The notes beneath the pieces were generated by a model. The model was not told the DNA's origin. It was given only the letters and a program-made list of their open reading frames with translations, and did not search any database. A DNA stretch of 58,846 bases from Phoronis australis (lineage: Eukaryota > Phoronida > Phoronidae), in NCBI GenBank assembly GCA_002633005.1, contig NMRA01000158.1, positions 1 through 58,846 of the forward strand, in the 5' to 3' direction. A program made the translations under genes and the position numbers. Positions 10,027 to 19,924 of the stretch are shown here, piece by piece. Positions within the stretch are counted from its first letter, which is position 1; each line of letters starts with the position of its first letter.

Positions 10027-10142
10027 GAATCAAAATCGATGATAAATTACATTCCGATGAGTTACAAGGATGGGAGAGAGAGTTGATGAAAGCCTTAGCT
10101 AACAAGACAAGAGAGGAACAAGTGAAGATCACGGAGGCACAG
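10027..10142 (+). CDS. Coiled-coil protein, exon F
   Basis: After TCTGACAG| the exon enters in phase 1 and reads IKIDDKLHSDELQGWERELM, then KALANKTREEQVKITEAQ. I place its end at GCACAG|GTGGAT, which gives the phase 0 needed by exon G. The frame stays open to 10274, so the donor could lie further right. The segment is charged, helical and lacks membrane segments. Confidence 0.65.
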
Positions 10143-10209
10143 GTGGATATATTATTGCAAGCTACACAATTGATTCTTATCGATTGTCAGAACACGCACG
10201 GGGTTATAA

Positions 10210-11340
10210 GATGTGCACAAGTTGAGACAGGGGTGTGCCATGAAATACGTCGAGTTTCTCCCTCTGCTGTTACCTAGAAGAGTAGTCCGGCGGTACTCTC
10301 GACTACCGGGTCGCCTGGTCTTTGAGTCTGCTTAAGACTATTCTACACCTTGAGGTCGGTAAAGTTAATGTGACGTAGATACTGTCATTATCATTGGATG
10401 AGAGTCAAAGAAAACTAAAAAAGTTACTTTTATATTGGCATTATATACTTTTGATGAGAAGCTCGGTCTCATGTGCTGCCACAAATCCCGCAGTCGTAAA
10501 ACGATATTAGCTTTCTGCCTTTTATAGTTTTTGTATTCCCAGGGTTTTAGGAGGTGTAATTTATCTTGAATAAGATGTGGCACAAGCAATAAGCTGCAGC
10601 CAAATGACCTGTTCGTCTGTGTCACTTCGCCTTGGTGACAGAGAGTGGCAAAATGGTGTTCTTGTTTTGACAAATCCTGAAAAGTGCAGCAAATTTCACT
10701 ATGAGGTTTTGTAAAAATACGGCACATTCCCCTTGGACGTGGTCCCCACCAACTGTGAATTTTCGGGTGTATTTACACAATAAACAAACATGCATGTGTT
10801 TACTTAGTCAACAGTTTAGAATGAGTGACACGACATTCACTAGGTGGTGCTAATAAGTGGGCGACTGACATCTCGGATCTGAACTGATTGAGAGCAGGAA
10901 ACAGGTCACCAAAATGGACCAGGGAAGTTCGTGTGATAAAGGACTCACTTGATTTATGTGAATGCAAGCATTGCTATGGAACAGCTAGTGAATTTCTAGT
11001 TCCCCGTTAAAAGGCTTGAGTTCAATAACTCTCGCCGCGATCAAAATGTCAAACTCACTCGTGTGCAGCCGTGCTCTCATTGGAAATACACTGCGATATC
11101 TCGCGGAATCTCGAGAGATCTTAGCAAGATCCTTTCGTTGATTTCACGTGCACGTGCCGCGTTATTAGAAACGCCAATGAAGATTTATTTTCAGTTGTTA
11201 GATGTGTATGAACTGCTTAGAAATTGAAGGTTCGTATTTTGCATTGGAAATTCTTAGGTTTTCTTTAATAGGACTCACAGGTTATGTGCAAGACACTGAC
11301 AACCGAAGACAAAACAAAGAAAGCGAGAATATTTAATTGA
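10210..11340. other. Intron, nothing recognised
   Basis: The 120-codon minus-strand ORF at 10365-10727 has no family signature and is treated as chance. I see no repeat before the SINE at 11341. Confidence 0.45.
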
Positions 11341-11585
11341 GGAGGCATTGTGGCCTAGTGTGATTGATGCTCGCCTTCTTCACTCGAGGTCGTGGGTTCG
11401 AGTCCACCTGGGCCACACTGCTAGACTCTTGAGTCAGGTTTCTAGCTCCTCAACTGGGTTCAACTGCAAGTACATTAATAGAGCACGAAAATAGTTCCAG
11501 GTGATTAGTGCAACGGGCCCACATGTGCAGCCTGCGCACATCGGGTACAAAGTGTACCAGACGGCCTGCAATTATTTTTAACAAT
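11341..11585 (+). mobile_element. tRNA-derived SINE (copy 1)
   Basis: The tRNA-like head contains a pol III A-box-like TGGCCTAGTGTG at 11351-11362 and a canonical B box GGTTCGAGTCC at 11395-11405. The head closes with a GGCCACA acceptor-arm remnant and is followed by a non-tRNA body and an AT-rich tail. A diverged copy lies on the minus strand at about 52392-52578, with homology extending beyond the tRNA part into the body. It is therefore a SINE, not a tRNA gene. It is intronic in the coiled-coil gene. Confidence 0.8.
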
Positions 11586-11659
11586 ATTTAATTACTGCGA
11601 AAACATGTTAGCAAGAGATGTTGAAACTCCTATCATGACTCAGTAAACTTTTGTTTTAG

Positions 11660-11716
11660 ATAGAAGACGAGCATCAGAAGCAGACATTAATACAGCAGGA
11701 AACGAGAACGTTGAAG
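11660..11716 (+). CDS. Coiled-coil protein, exon G
   Basis: This 57-nt phase 0-0 exon between ACTTTTGTTTTAG| and TTGAAG|GTGCTT encodes IEDEHQKQTLIQQETRTLK. It is a Gln/Glu-rich helical segment that runs straight into the last exon. Confidence 0.7.
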
Positions 11717-12300
11717 GTGCTTTTCATTGCATTTTCTTATAATTCTGTCATAACACGCATTTCTCTTCTGTTAGAAACCTTCTTACCCTCGGGTTCGCCC
11801 AAACCTCACTCGGGGTCCCAACGACACCAACAATAACAGAATCCGAATGTGATACTGTATGTTAATGTACCATTCCTGTCCTTATTTTAATGTTTTATTT
11901 AGTGGATTAGTTAACATAAGAATTGCGAATGGGATGCTATTGGCTTCAATTGAATTGTGAACCATGTATCAAAAAGGGCATGTGTCTGATGCCTGAGTTG
12001 CATCGGTTGTGCGCGGACCACGTAAATAAATCGTGTCCATAGCACGAAAAGCCGAACCCTGTTACATGTATGTGTATATAGTCGTCATCAGGCTCTTCTT
12101 GAGAGATTTTACAGAAGTCCGTTGCCATGTAAGCACATTCTTGTGATGTTGACGCCACTTCTGCTCTTGCGTGTTTGCCCATCACACGTAACCCTCTGCC
12201 CTGCAAAGTGACCATGTATTCGATAGAGTTCTAATTAATGTATCGCCACACTACTTAGAGAGACATTGCTCGCAGACCAACCGAACACTTCTCATTGCAG

Positions 12301-12444
12301 AACAGGAACGCAGCTCGATTGACAAGATTAAAGAAACAGATAACTGTATACAGAACAAGGAACCGTCAGCTGGACGAACAGATAGCGAGTATAAGCAACG
12401 AAGCACGAATGTGGGAAAGAAAACTTGCCATTGACATCTCCTAG
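12301..12444 (+). CDS. Coiled-coil protein, terminal exon
   Basis: After CTTCTCATTGCAG| the exon encodes NRNAARLTRLKKQITVYRTR and onward to RMWERKLAIDIS, then TAG at 12442-12444. That is 47 residues of basic coiled coil ending in a short non-helical tail. A polyadenylation signal AATAAA at 12791-12796 precedes an A-run, giving a plausible 3' UTR of about 370 nt. The last 21 nt of this exon recur at 13104 because a later contig begins inside it (see the duplication entry). Confidence 0.75.
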   Translation, partial: NRNAARLTRLKKQITVYRTRNRQLDEQIASISNEARMWERKLAIDIS

Positions 12445-12790
12445 TAGCACATGTAGGCTATACTTGTTGTTGTAACTGAGTTCAAGTTATTAAGTATTTG
12501 TGGCATGGCTTACGAGCTTGTGTCATATGGTATTGATCAACTATTACTCACAACTTGAGATTGGTACTGTGCTCAAGGAGTAAGCGCGAGATAATGAACA
12601 ATTCTAATGCAGAATACATTTTCCCAAAACTTGCTGAATTGTCACATTTTCTGTTTTCCTGGACCCGTAGAGTTATTCTTGTTTACAGGCTGAGAGAAAG
12701 TAGCGCGCATACATGTACTTATTGTAGAACAACAGACAGGAAATGCAGAACACTACTGGAACTATTTAATGTACCATGTCGCTTTGTGCA

Positions 12791-12796
12791 AATAAA
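12791..12796 (+). terminator. Polyadenylation signal AATAAA
   Basis: It lies about 350 nt after the TAG of the coiled-coil gene and is followed by a short A-rich run. The same signal occurs in the duplicated copy at about 13468. Confidence 0.5.
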
Positions 12797-13102
12797 TTGT
12801 ACTGAAAAAAAAAAACATTGAATGGCATTAAACCCGCAGCTTCGTCAAAACGTTTAACTAAATCCCTTATCAAGTCAGGGGTGTTCTAGGCCTGTGTTTT
12901 ATTACAACCTGTTCCAAGGGAAGCAATTCTGAACAAAGTCATTTTCACACCTGATCAGCAGCTTTTAAACGTTGACTTCACCGGACCAGTACAGCATTTT
13001 ATCTCTTTCACGTACACGCGGTCATCGTCTTTCTTCCAATTACTTTGAACACGTGCAGCCCTAGCTACACTGTCCCTCTTTCATACGGAAATAAAAAAGT
13101 CA

Positions 13103-13103
13103 N
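13103..13103. other. Single N: contig join
   Basis: It separates the two allelic-looking copies of the 3' end of the coiled-coil gene. Confidence 0.9.
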
Positions 13104-13788
13104 CTTGCCATTGACATCTCCTAGTAGCACATGTAGGCTATACTTGTTGTTGTAACTGAGTTCAAGTTATTAAGTATTTGTGGCATGGCTTACGAGCTTG
13201 TGTCATATGGTATTGATCAACTATTACAACTTGAGATTGGTACTGTGCTCAAGGAGTAAGCGCGAGATAATGAACAATTCTAATGCAGAATACATTTTCC
13301 CAAAACTTGCTGAAGTGTCACATTTTCTGTTTTCCTGGACCCGTAGAGTTATTCTTGTTTACAGGCTGAGAGAAAGTAGCGCGCATACATGTTCTTATTG
13401 TAGAACAACAGACAGGAAATGCAGAACACTACTGGAACTATTTAATGTACCATGTCACTTTGTGCAAATAAATTGTACTGAAAAAAAAACATTGAATGGC
13501 ATTAAACCCGCAGCTTCGCCAAAAACGTTTAACTAAATCCCTTATCAAGTCAGGGTTGCTCTAGGTCTGTGTTTTATTACAACCTGTTCCAAGGGAAGCA
13601 ATTCTGAACAAAGCCATTTTCACACCTGATCAGCAGCTTTTACATGTTGACTTCACCGGACCAGTGCTGCATTTTATCTCTTTCACGTACACGCGGTCAT
13701 CGTCTTTCTTCCAATTACTTTGAACACGTGCAGCCCTAGCTACACTGTCCCTCTTTCATACGGAAAGAAAAAAGTCAACATCAGTTTT

Positions 13789-16700
13789 TAATATTGTTTG
13801 GAAAAAACTATATGGAGAGACGGTATGGTTCAATCATAATCGTGTAAAGGACGAATACATTTTATGTACTCGCACTCACCACTCGTCAGTCTGCTCTGTA
13901 AAATCCTGCGTGTTGTACCATTGCTCCGAGTCTGGAGTTAGGATTTGAACTTCGGCCTCTTAAAATTAGTCAGAATGCCGCCTGTTGCACGTACGGCCCC
14001 ACGTGCGGCTTTTAAAAAGATTACTGTATATTTACCGGGAATTAGTCTTCATATAGGAAGTGGCGTCAGTGCAGTCTGTCGAATAGTGGGAAAGAAGAAT
14101 CAGAGATGGTATAAATTCATAGTCTTATGATTAGTCAAACGGCGTTTTAAGTAAGCTGAGCTTTAGCCCAACGTTCGCTCCCTTATAATGTTTCATCCCA
14201 CAAGCTATAAAGTGTCATGTCACAACCAAGGCACTTCTCAGTACTGTCTAGTGAACCGACTAAACCGAGTGGAAACCGACTAAGTGTTGTACAATCGGAA
14301 CAAGATGCCTGTGGACCGTGTTGCATTCATGCCCCCCATCGTTTCTGGCAGCAGTTGCCTAGTTGCACTTGTACCCAGCCGGACTTCTGGCGTGACAATG
14401 TTCTAAGACAGCTGTAGATTACTGCATATACGTTTGATTGGTTACAACGAACTTCGGTAAAATCGAACGTTTTAGAAAACTCGTAATCCTGTTTGACTAC
14501 AAGCCAGGGACTGTTTGGTCTTTCTATTGCCTAAGGATTTTATGTCACACTTTTGTGTTTTAACCGGCTTTCAGTAAGATTGTAGACATTAAATTGAATT
14601 TGCAGTAGAAAGACGTTGGCGCAGTGGCAAAACCGTGCTTGCTGCTAACAGAAGTGTCAAAAGAAATTGACTGAATTAATTGCTTATATTTTCTGTTTCT
14701 TCAGGATTTGTGTCTCCTAGGCTTATTTCAGTAGCAATTTCTGAGAGCCCCTACTGGTTCTTCTACATCGACCGTCACAGATTCTCCTAAAACTTCATGA
14801 GGGCTTTGGCTTCCTCTAGAAATGCAGTAAGTCACCTGACACAAGACTCGTTTTCGTTTTTATACTGATCTTGCAAAAACAGCTTTTTGACACTTATTTC
14901 AGTAAAAAAGCTGACAACTTTGCAAGACTATTGGGACACCATAAAAGTTAGGAATAAACACGATTTTTTCTTTATTTGACCTTAAGATCCAGAAACACGT
15001 TTAATATTTTAGATATTGGTGGTGGTTGTGGAGGTTCCGGGAGGGGGCCACTTTGGTCCCTCAACACAAATGTACTCATACAGAGAGGTGTACGTGCATA
15101 ACACAGTGTCACTCAGATCAGTCCCTAAAATACATGTACACATAATAGAAGTGTGGCATGTAATTAGAAGACATAACTTTTACCTTTCAGCAAGATTATA
15201 GGCATGGGCTATGAAATCATGTTATTTTGTGATTTTTTGGCGTTCAGCGACAATACGTTTCACCCTAAAGAACGGTTGGCAAGCTAAGCTTGAGCGGCCA
15301 TACGGAAAAAATCCTGACTGCATAAACTAAGTTTTGCCATTGATATGGATTTTCGGGACTAGTGTGCACATAAAAAGCTGCTGTCAGATATTTCTCATAC
15401 AACTGGCACAAAAGTAAAAATTGTCCCCCAGCATAAAACGTAAATTTTTGCCAATTCTGGGACGGGTCATGTAGTCCATAGTCTCTATCAGAAATTGAAG
15501 TGTTGGATTTAAGCGTTTTTGTGTGTTGAAAGTACACATGCCTTGTTCGTTTAACGGCGTTTTCTATTTCCGAAGACCGTACCCATCCAGTCTTACTGAT
15601 ATATTTTAGTCTGACTAATCTGTCCTAACCGATGCACAAATTAATGCGCGTGGCTTTGTCGCGTTGTTCAATTTCTCTTATGGTGCATTGATTTTAGGAA
15701 GGCGTACACGGCTAGAGTTTACTTTTCAATTTTAAAACCAGAGACAATGGTAGTTTACTTTACTTATTGTGTGTTCTTTGGCTTTGAAACGTGCTCTACA
15801 TGTAGGTATAAAGGCACGTTAGATTACGACCGCTATTATTCCATCGGCCTAGCCCATTAATGGCAATTAGCTCACTTCAATCTGTGACAGCGACACCAAG
15901 CCTTTGATGTGCGGTGGAGTTCGCTGGATAATTTGGATGAACCGTATGCTTGCGTGCAAGTCCAGTCAGCGCAAGGGTTGTCTAATTCTCGTAATACCTA
16001 AGTAGGAGGGGGTGGAAAGAGTCTTTGTGATTTGACAGACTCCATCATCTTTATCTGTGGCTAAAGTGGCCTGAAGCGGGGGCAAGGTGACGAGCGTCCT
16101 CTAGTAATGGAAGTAAAGCGACCAAAGAGGGGATGGAGGTAAAGCTGTTGTTGCGTTAAACTCATGGTGTCGACGGGGAAGGAGTTGTGCTGGCGGAGGA
16201 AACCGGCTGCCGACCGGGGTTGGATGGAGATAAAACTGGTGGGGTCGAAATTGGGCAACTGGGTGGTGACAGAGCCGGAGGGCGGAGGCTGGGAAAATGT
16301 TATGTGGGGGTGGGTTGCTGTAGTCATATTGTTGTGCTCGAAGCAAACCTTCATACGCCCATAATATTAGCTACATGTATCATGGTTGTGCTGCAGGTTA
16401 ACTGACGACCCACGTGTACTTGACCCACAGATTGTCCCGAGAGATCGTCTTTAAAACAAGTCATTTTGTCGCGGTCAAGCAATGTAGTTGTACTAGTCAT
16501 GTGTTTAATTACACTGTAAACAGTTGCAAACTCATTGGACTGATCTTTAGTCCGAAAATACATTCGTTTTCACTGTAATTCTAGAGGTTTTGCGCCTATG
16601 TCATTCAGGTAACCAGCACGCCGATAGGCCTCCTTTCTAGCAGAGCGCCGTAATAAGAATTTCAACGAAGTCAATTTCAAAAACTCGATCGCGTATATTA

Positions 16701-16910
16701 AATAAATGCAACAATCGCCTTATTGACGGACTCTGACATTTTGCTCAAAACTTATGAAACTGAAAAATTGATATTTGAACTTGGGAACAGTACACTGATT
16801 TCAAAAGTTGGCTGCAACGTATTGCGATGACATAAAAATGAAATACTTCTAAGACTCTTCATTATAAATCTGACTCTCAGGTATACCCAGATGGGTACCG
16901 CCATAATTAA
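13789..16910. other. Intergenic stretch, no gene recognised
   Basis: It contains only short ORFs without family features. The overlapping ORFs on both strands at 16061-16405 arise from a purine/pyrimidine-skewed tract. No repeat family is identified. Confidence 0.4.
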
Positions 16911-17108
16911 CTTAGATTTCGGCGGTCAACCATCAACTATGATAAAGCACTTGAAATAAACAAAATTTTCACATCTTAGTTCACAAAAATGGGCCAAAAT
17001 AAAAAAATGAACTAAAAACTTAACATTACATACTTCATGGCCAACGTTTTTCCTATTTAAGACTGTCAAAGTGTTCCGTAAAGTTGCATGCTTACGTGAT
17101 CGCATAGA

Positions 17109-17970
17109 TTAATCTGAAGCTTGCCCGCTGCTTTTATCAAGCCTCTGTTCCATGTCTAAACGTTCTTGACGGTACCTCGCACCCGATTTTTCGTCACCTG
17201 CATCCGTATAGGCGATAGCAATGTTATGCAAGCTCGCTACTATTTTGGGATGGTCCTTGCCACCGAATAGCCTCTTTCTCATATTTAACGCCTCCTGATG
17301 TAACTCGATTGCCTTGTCGTATTGCTGGAATCGCCTGTGAATTATTGCTAAGTAGCTTAGACAGGACGCAAAGTCCTCATCATCTCTACTGCCAATTAGT
17401 CTCCTTTTCATATTCAAAAACTCCTGGTTGTGTAAGAATGCTTCATCGAACCTTCCCGTTTCCATGCACAGCTCCGCCACTTTAAACAAAGACATTACTA
17501 TGTCAGAGTCATTGTTACGCAATCTCTTCTTCATAAACAATGAATTTTTATGGTTTTCCAGAGCCTCGTCTAATCGTTCTTTATCGATCAGTATTTCTCC
17601 AATATTAAAATATGTTAAAGCGATGTACGGGTGATCAGCGCCCTTCATACACCGTTCCATCATAGCCAGAGCCTCCTTGAATGCCAGGAGCGCTGTATCA
17701 TATTCCTCCTTTTCTTTATGCACACACCCGATATTTATCAACACCGCCACTATGCCAGGGTGATCATCGCTGCTATTGCAGGACGACAAAATCCTCTTGA
17801 ACATATCTAAGGACTCCTTGAGATATGTCACTGCTTTATTCAAGTCACCAATTTTTCTGTACAGGTTTCCAATGTTTGATAAAACTTCTGCTGTGCCTTT
17901 GTGATCCTGACCGTTCAGCAGTCTCCTATCCATGTCTAATGAGTGTCTGTGGTACATGAGAGCGGTCTTT
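17109..17970 (-). CDS. Allelic partial copy of the TPR protein C-terminus
   Basis: This open frame of about 290 codons matches the C-terminal half of the TPR gene at 18170-19921. It has the same kinesin-light-chain-like repeats and the same stop, ending in SSGQASD. Its N-terminus is lost at the N at 17971. Visible differences include G/D, V/M, H/Y, R/K, Q/L, T/A and G/S. I read it as the second haplotype of the same locus, not a paralogue. A true tandem partial duplication is the alternative and would need reads spanning 17971. Confidence 0.7.
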
Positions 17971-17971
17971 N
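17971..17971. other. Single N: contig join
   Basis: It separates the two copies of the TPR gene 3' half. Confidence 0.9.
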
Positions 17972-18169
17972 CTTGGATTTCGGCGGTCAACCATCAACTA
18001 TGACAAAGCACTTGAAATAAACACAATTTTCACATCTTAGTTCACAAAAATGGGCCAAAATAAAGAAATGAACTAAAAACTTAACATTACATACTTCGTG
18101 GTCAACGTTTTTCCTATTTAAGACTGTCAAAGTGTTCCGTAAAGTTGCATGCTTACGTGATCACATAGA

Positions 18170-19921
18170 TTAATCTGAAGCTTGCCCGCTGCTTTTATCA
18201 AGCCTCTGTTCCATGTCTAAACGTTCTTGACGGTACCTCGCACTCGATTTTTCGTCACCTGCATCCGCATAGGCGATAGCAATGTTATGCAAGCTCGCTA
18301 CTATTTTGGGATGGTCCTTGCCACCGAATAGCCTCTTTCTCATATTCAACGCCTCCAGATGTAACTCGATTGCCTTGTCGTATTGCTGGAATCGCCTGTG
18401 AATTATTGCTAAGTAGCTTAGACAGGACGCAAAGTCCTCATCATCTCTACTGCCAATTAGTTTCCTTTTCATATTCAAAAACTCCTGGTTGTATAAGAAC
18501 GCTTCATCGAACCTTCCCGTTTCCATGCACAGCTCCGCCATTTTAAACAAAGACATTACGATGTCAGAGTCATTGTTACGCAATCTCTTCTTCATAAACA
18601 ATGAATTTTTATGGTTTTCCAGAGCCTCGTCTAATCGTTCCTTATCGATCAGTATTTCTCCAATATTAAAATATGTTAAAGCGATGTACGGGTGATCAGC
18701 GCCCTTCATACACCGTTCCATCATAGCCAGAGCCTCCTTGAATGCCAGGAGCGCTGTATCATATTCCTCCTTTTCTTTATGCACACACCCGATATTTATC
18801 AACACCGCCACTATGCCAGGGTGATCATCGCTGCTATTGCAGGACGACAAAATCCTCTTGAACATATCTAACGACTCCTTGAGATATGTCACTGCTTTAT
18901 TCAAGTCATCAATTTTTCTGTACAGGTTTCCAATGTTTGATAAAACTTCTGCTGTGCCTTTGTGATCCTGACCGTTCAGCAGTCTCCTATCCATGTCTAA
19001 TGAGTGTCTGTGGTACATGAGAGCGGTCTTTAAATCGCCTAATCGGCTGTAGATAGCGGCGGCGTTGTTCATGCTCGCTGATACGACCGGATGATCCCCA
19101 TTTCCGTGCAAGATTTGCGCCATGTCCAGCGCTCTCAGGTGCCACTCTAAAGATTTTTCATTCTGACCCATGTGGGCAAGTGCTTCACCTAATCCAACAA
19201 GACTGTCTAATACATCCGGGTGATTTGCCCCGTCATGAGCCCATTCTACAATATTTAATGCCTCCATGTGGCATCTTAGTGCCTCACCTGCTGTTCCCAT
19301 ATCGCAGTATACTGCTCCAATGTAATTGAGACTCACTGCCAAGTCACGGTGTCTTTCGCTACCATGCATTCGTAATCTTTGATGGTAGGCTTTCGTAAAG
19401 AACTCAAGAGCTGTATCCAGCTTGCCAAGGGTAAGGTAGTTACTTGCCACTTGGTCTAAATTCTGTGCAACTAAACTGTCTGAAGGTTCAACATCTGTTC
19501 TTTCAAGAATGTCTTTCAGTGTTAAAGAATACGACAATGCTTGATGCAGTTGACCCTCGCTAGAATATGTGGTGGCTATATTGAACATACATTGGCGAGT
19601 CTTCTCGTCTGTTTCAATGTAAAAGATTTCACGATCGTCAAAAAGTAACTTCTTGACAAGTGTTTCGTCATCAACATTTCTGAAACGCTTTTCAATGTGT
19701 GAGACAAAATGTTCCCGCGCCTTCTTGTACAAGCAGAGGTTAATTTCGATAAGGCCAGTCACAAACTCGTTGCTGTCGTAAAAGGATCCTGGAATTTTAT
19801 TTGAAGTGAAAACAGCGTATGCACCTTTGGCCTGTAAGGATATAATTAGTGGTAGCATGGTGTAATAATACCTGAACACCAAACTACGGTTCTCAAGATA
19901 GACAACTGGTCTCGAGTCCAC
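18170..19921 (-). CDS. TPR-array half of a nucleotidyltransferase-TPR protein
   Basis: This 583-codon open frame continues, in the same frame, the NTase segment ending at 19922. Only a TAA separates them, and no ATG lies at its start (the first codon is GTG). About 80 residues follow that contain YYYTMLPLI and FYDSNEFV. Then come some ten tetratricopeptide repeats of the kinesin-light-chain type, about 42 residues apart, with recurring GDHP/ADHP, SLxNIGxxY and ALxMxxRL signatures. Such arrays form superhelical scaffolds that bind peptides or partner proteins. No signal peptide or membrane segment is seen, so it is probably cytosolic. The stop codon is probably at 18170-18172 after SSGQASD. 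I treat this and the next entry as one gene broken by a nonsense codon. Confidence 0.85.
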   Translation of the reverse strand: MDSRPVVYLENRSLVFRYYYTMLPLIISLQAKGAYAVFTSNKIPGSFYDSNEFVTGLIEINLCLYKKAREHFVSHIEKRFRNVDDETLVKKLLFDDREIFYIETDEKTRQCMFNIATTYSSEGQLHQALSYSLTLKDILERTDVEPSDSLVAQNLDQVASNYLTLGKLDTALEFFTKAYHQRLRMHGSERHRDLAVSLNYIGAVYCDMGTAGEALRCHMEALNIVEWAHDGANHPDVLDSLVGLGEALAHMGQNEKSLEWHLRALDMAQILHGNGDHPVVSASMNNAAAIYSRLGDLKTALMYHRHSLDMDRRLLNGQDHKGTAEVLSNIGNLYRKIDDLNKAVTYLKESLDMFKRILSSCNSSDDHPGIVAVLINIGCVHKEKEEYDTALLAFKEALAMMERCMKGADHPYIALTYFNIGEILIDKERLDEALENHKNSLFMKKRLRNNDSDIVMSLFKMAELCMETGRFDEAFLYNQEFLNMKRKLIGSRDDEDFASCLSYLAIIHRRFQQYDKAIELHLEALNMRKRLFGGKDHPKIVASLHNIAIAYADAGDEKSSARYRQERLDMEQRLDKSSGQASD

Positions 19922-19924
19922 TTA
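19922..19924 (-). other. In-frame TAA splitting the NTase-TPR gene
   Basis: TAA is followed directly by GTG GAC in the same frame, and coding-quality sequence continues for 583 codons. I searched for a small intron that would remove it. The nearest plausible donor/acceptor pair (about 83 nt) gives mismatched phases. A nonsense allele, pseudogenisation, base-call error or readthrough are all possible. Confidence 0.7.

Larger units (their letters stand above)
12424..13788. repeat. Tandem duplicated block flanking an N: likely haplotype overlap
   Basis: Bases 12424-13102 and 13104-13788 are about 98% identical, with roughly a dozen substitutions and a few small indels by eye. The single N at 13103 lies exactly between them. 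The first copy ends where the second continues, and the second begins inside the last exon of the coiled-coil gene. This is the pattern left when two overlapping contigs are placed end to end without merging. Confidence 0.85.
16912..19030. repeat. Tandem duplicated block in the TPR gene: likely haplotype overlap
   Basis: Bases about 16912-17970 are nearly identical to about 17974-19030, with an N at 17971 between them. The left copy stops at AGCGGTCTTT exactly where the right copy continues into the rest of the TPR gene. The left reading frame therefore looks like a C-terminal half gene. Only seven amino-acid differences are visible over about 290 residues, consistent with alleles. Confidence 0.85.

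Noticed and set aside
10365-10727. 120-codon minus ORF
   Set aside because: No motif, start context or splice support. It lies in an intron of the coiled-coil gene.
11341-11412. Functional tRNA gene
   Set aside because: It has a good B box, but the homology with 52392-52578 extends far past the tRNA part and the cloverleaf is imperfect. It is a SINE.
12555-13536. Two nearly identical plus-strand ORFs as duplicate genes
   Set aside because: They lie in the 3' UTR-like region and are copied by an unmerged contig overlap at 13103.
16061-16405. Overlapping ORFs on both strands
   Set aside because: A strand-skewed low-complexity tract opens several frames at once.
17109-17990. A separate TPR paralogue
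   Set aside because: Near-identity to 18170-19030 and truncation exactly at an N indicate an allelic contig end.
19838-19921. A small intron removing the TAA in the NTase-TPR gene
   Set aside because: The best donor/acceptor pair (about 83 nt) joins phase 1 to phase 2 and would shift the TPR frame.
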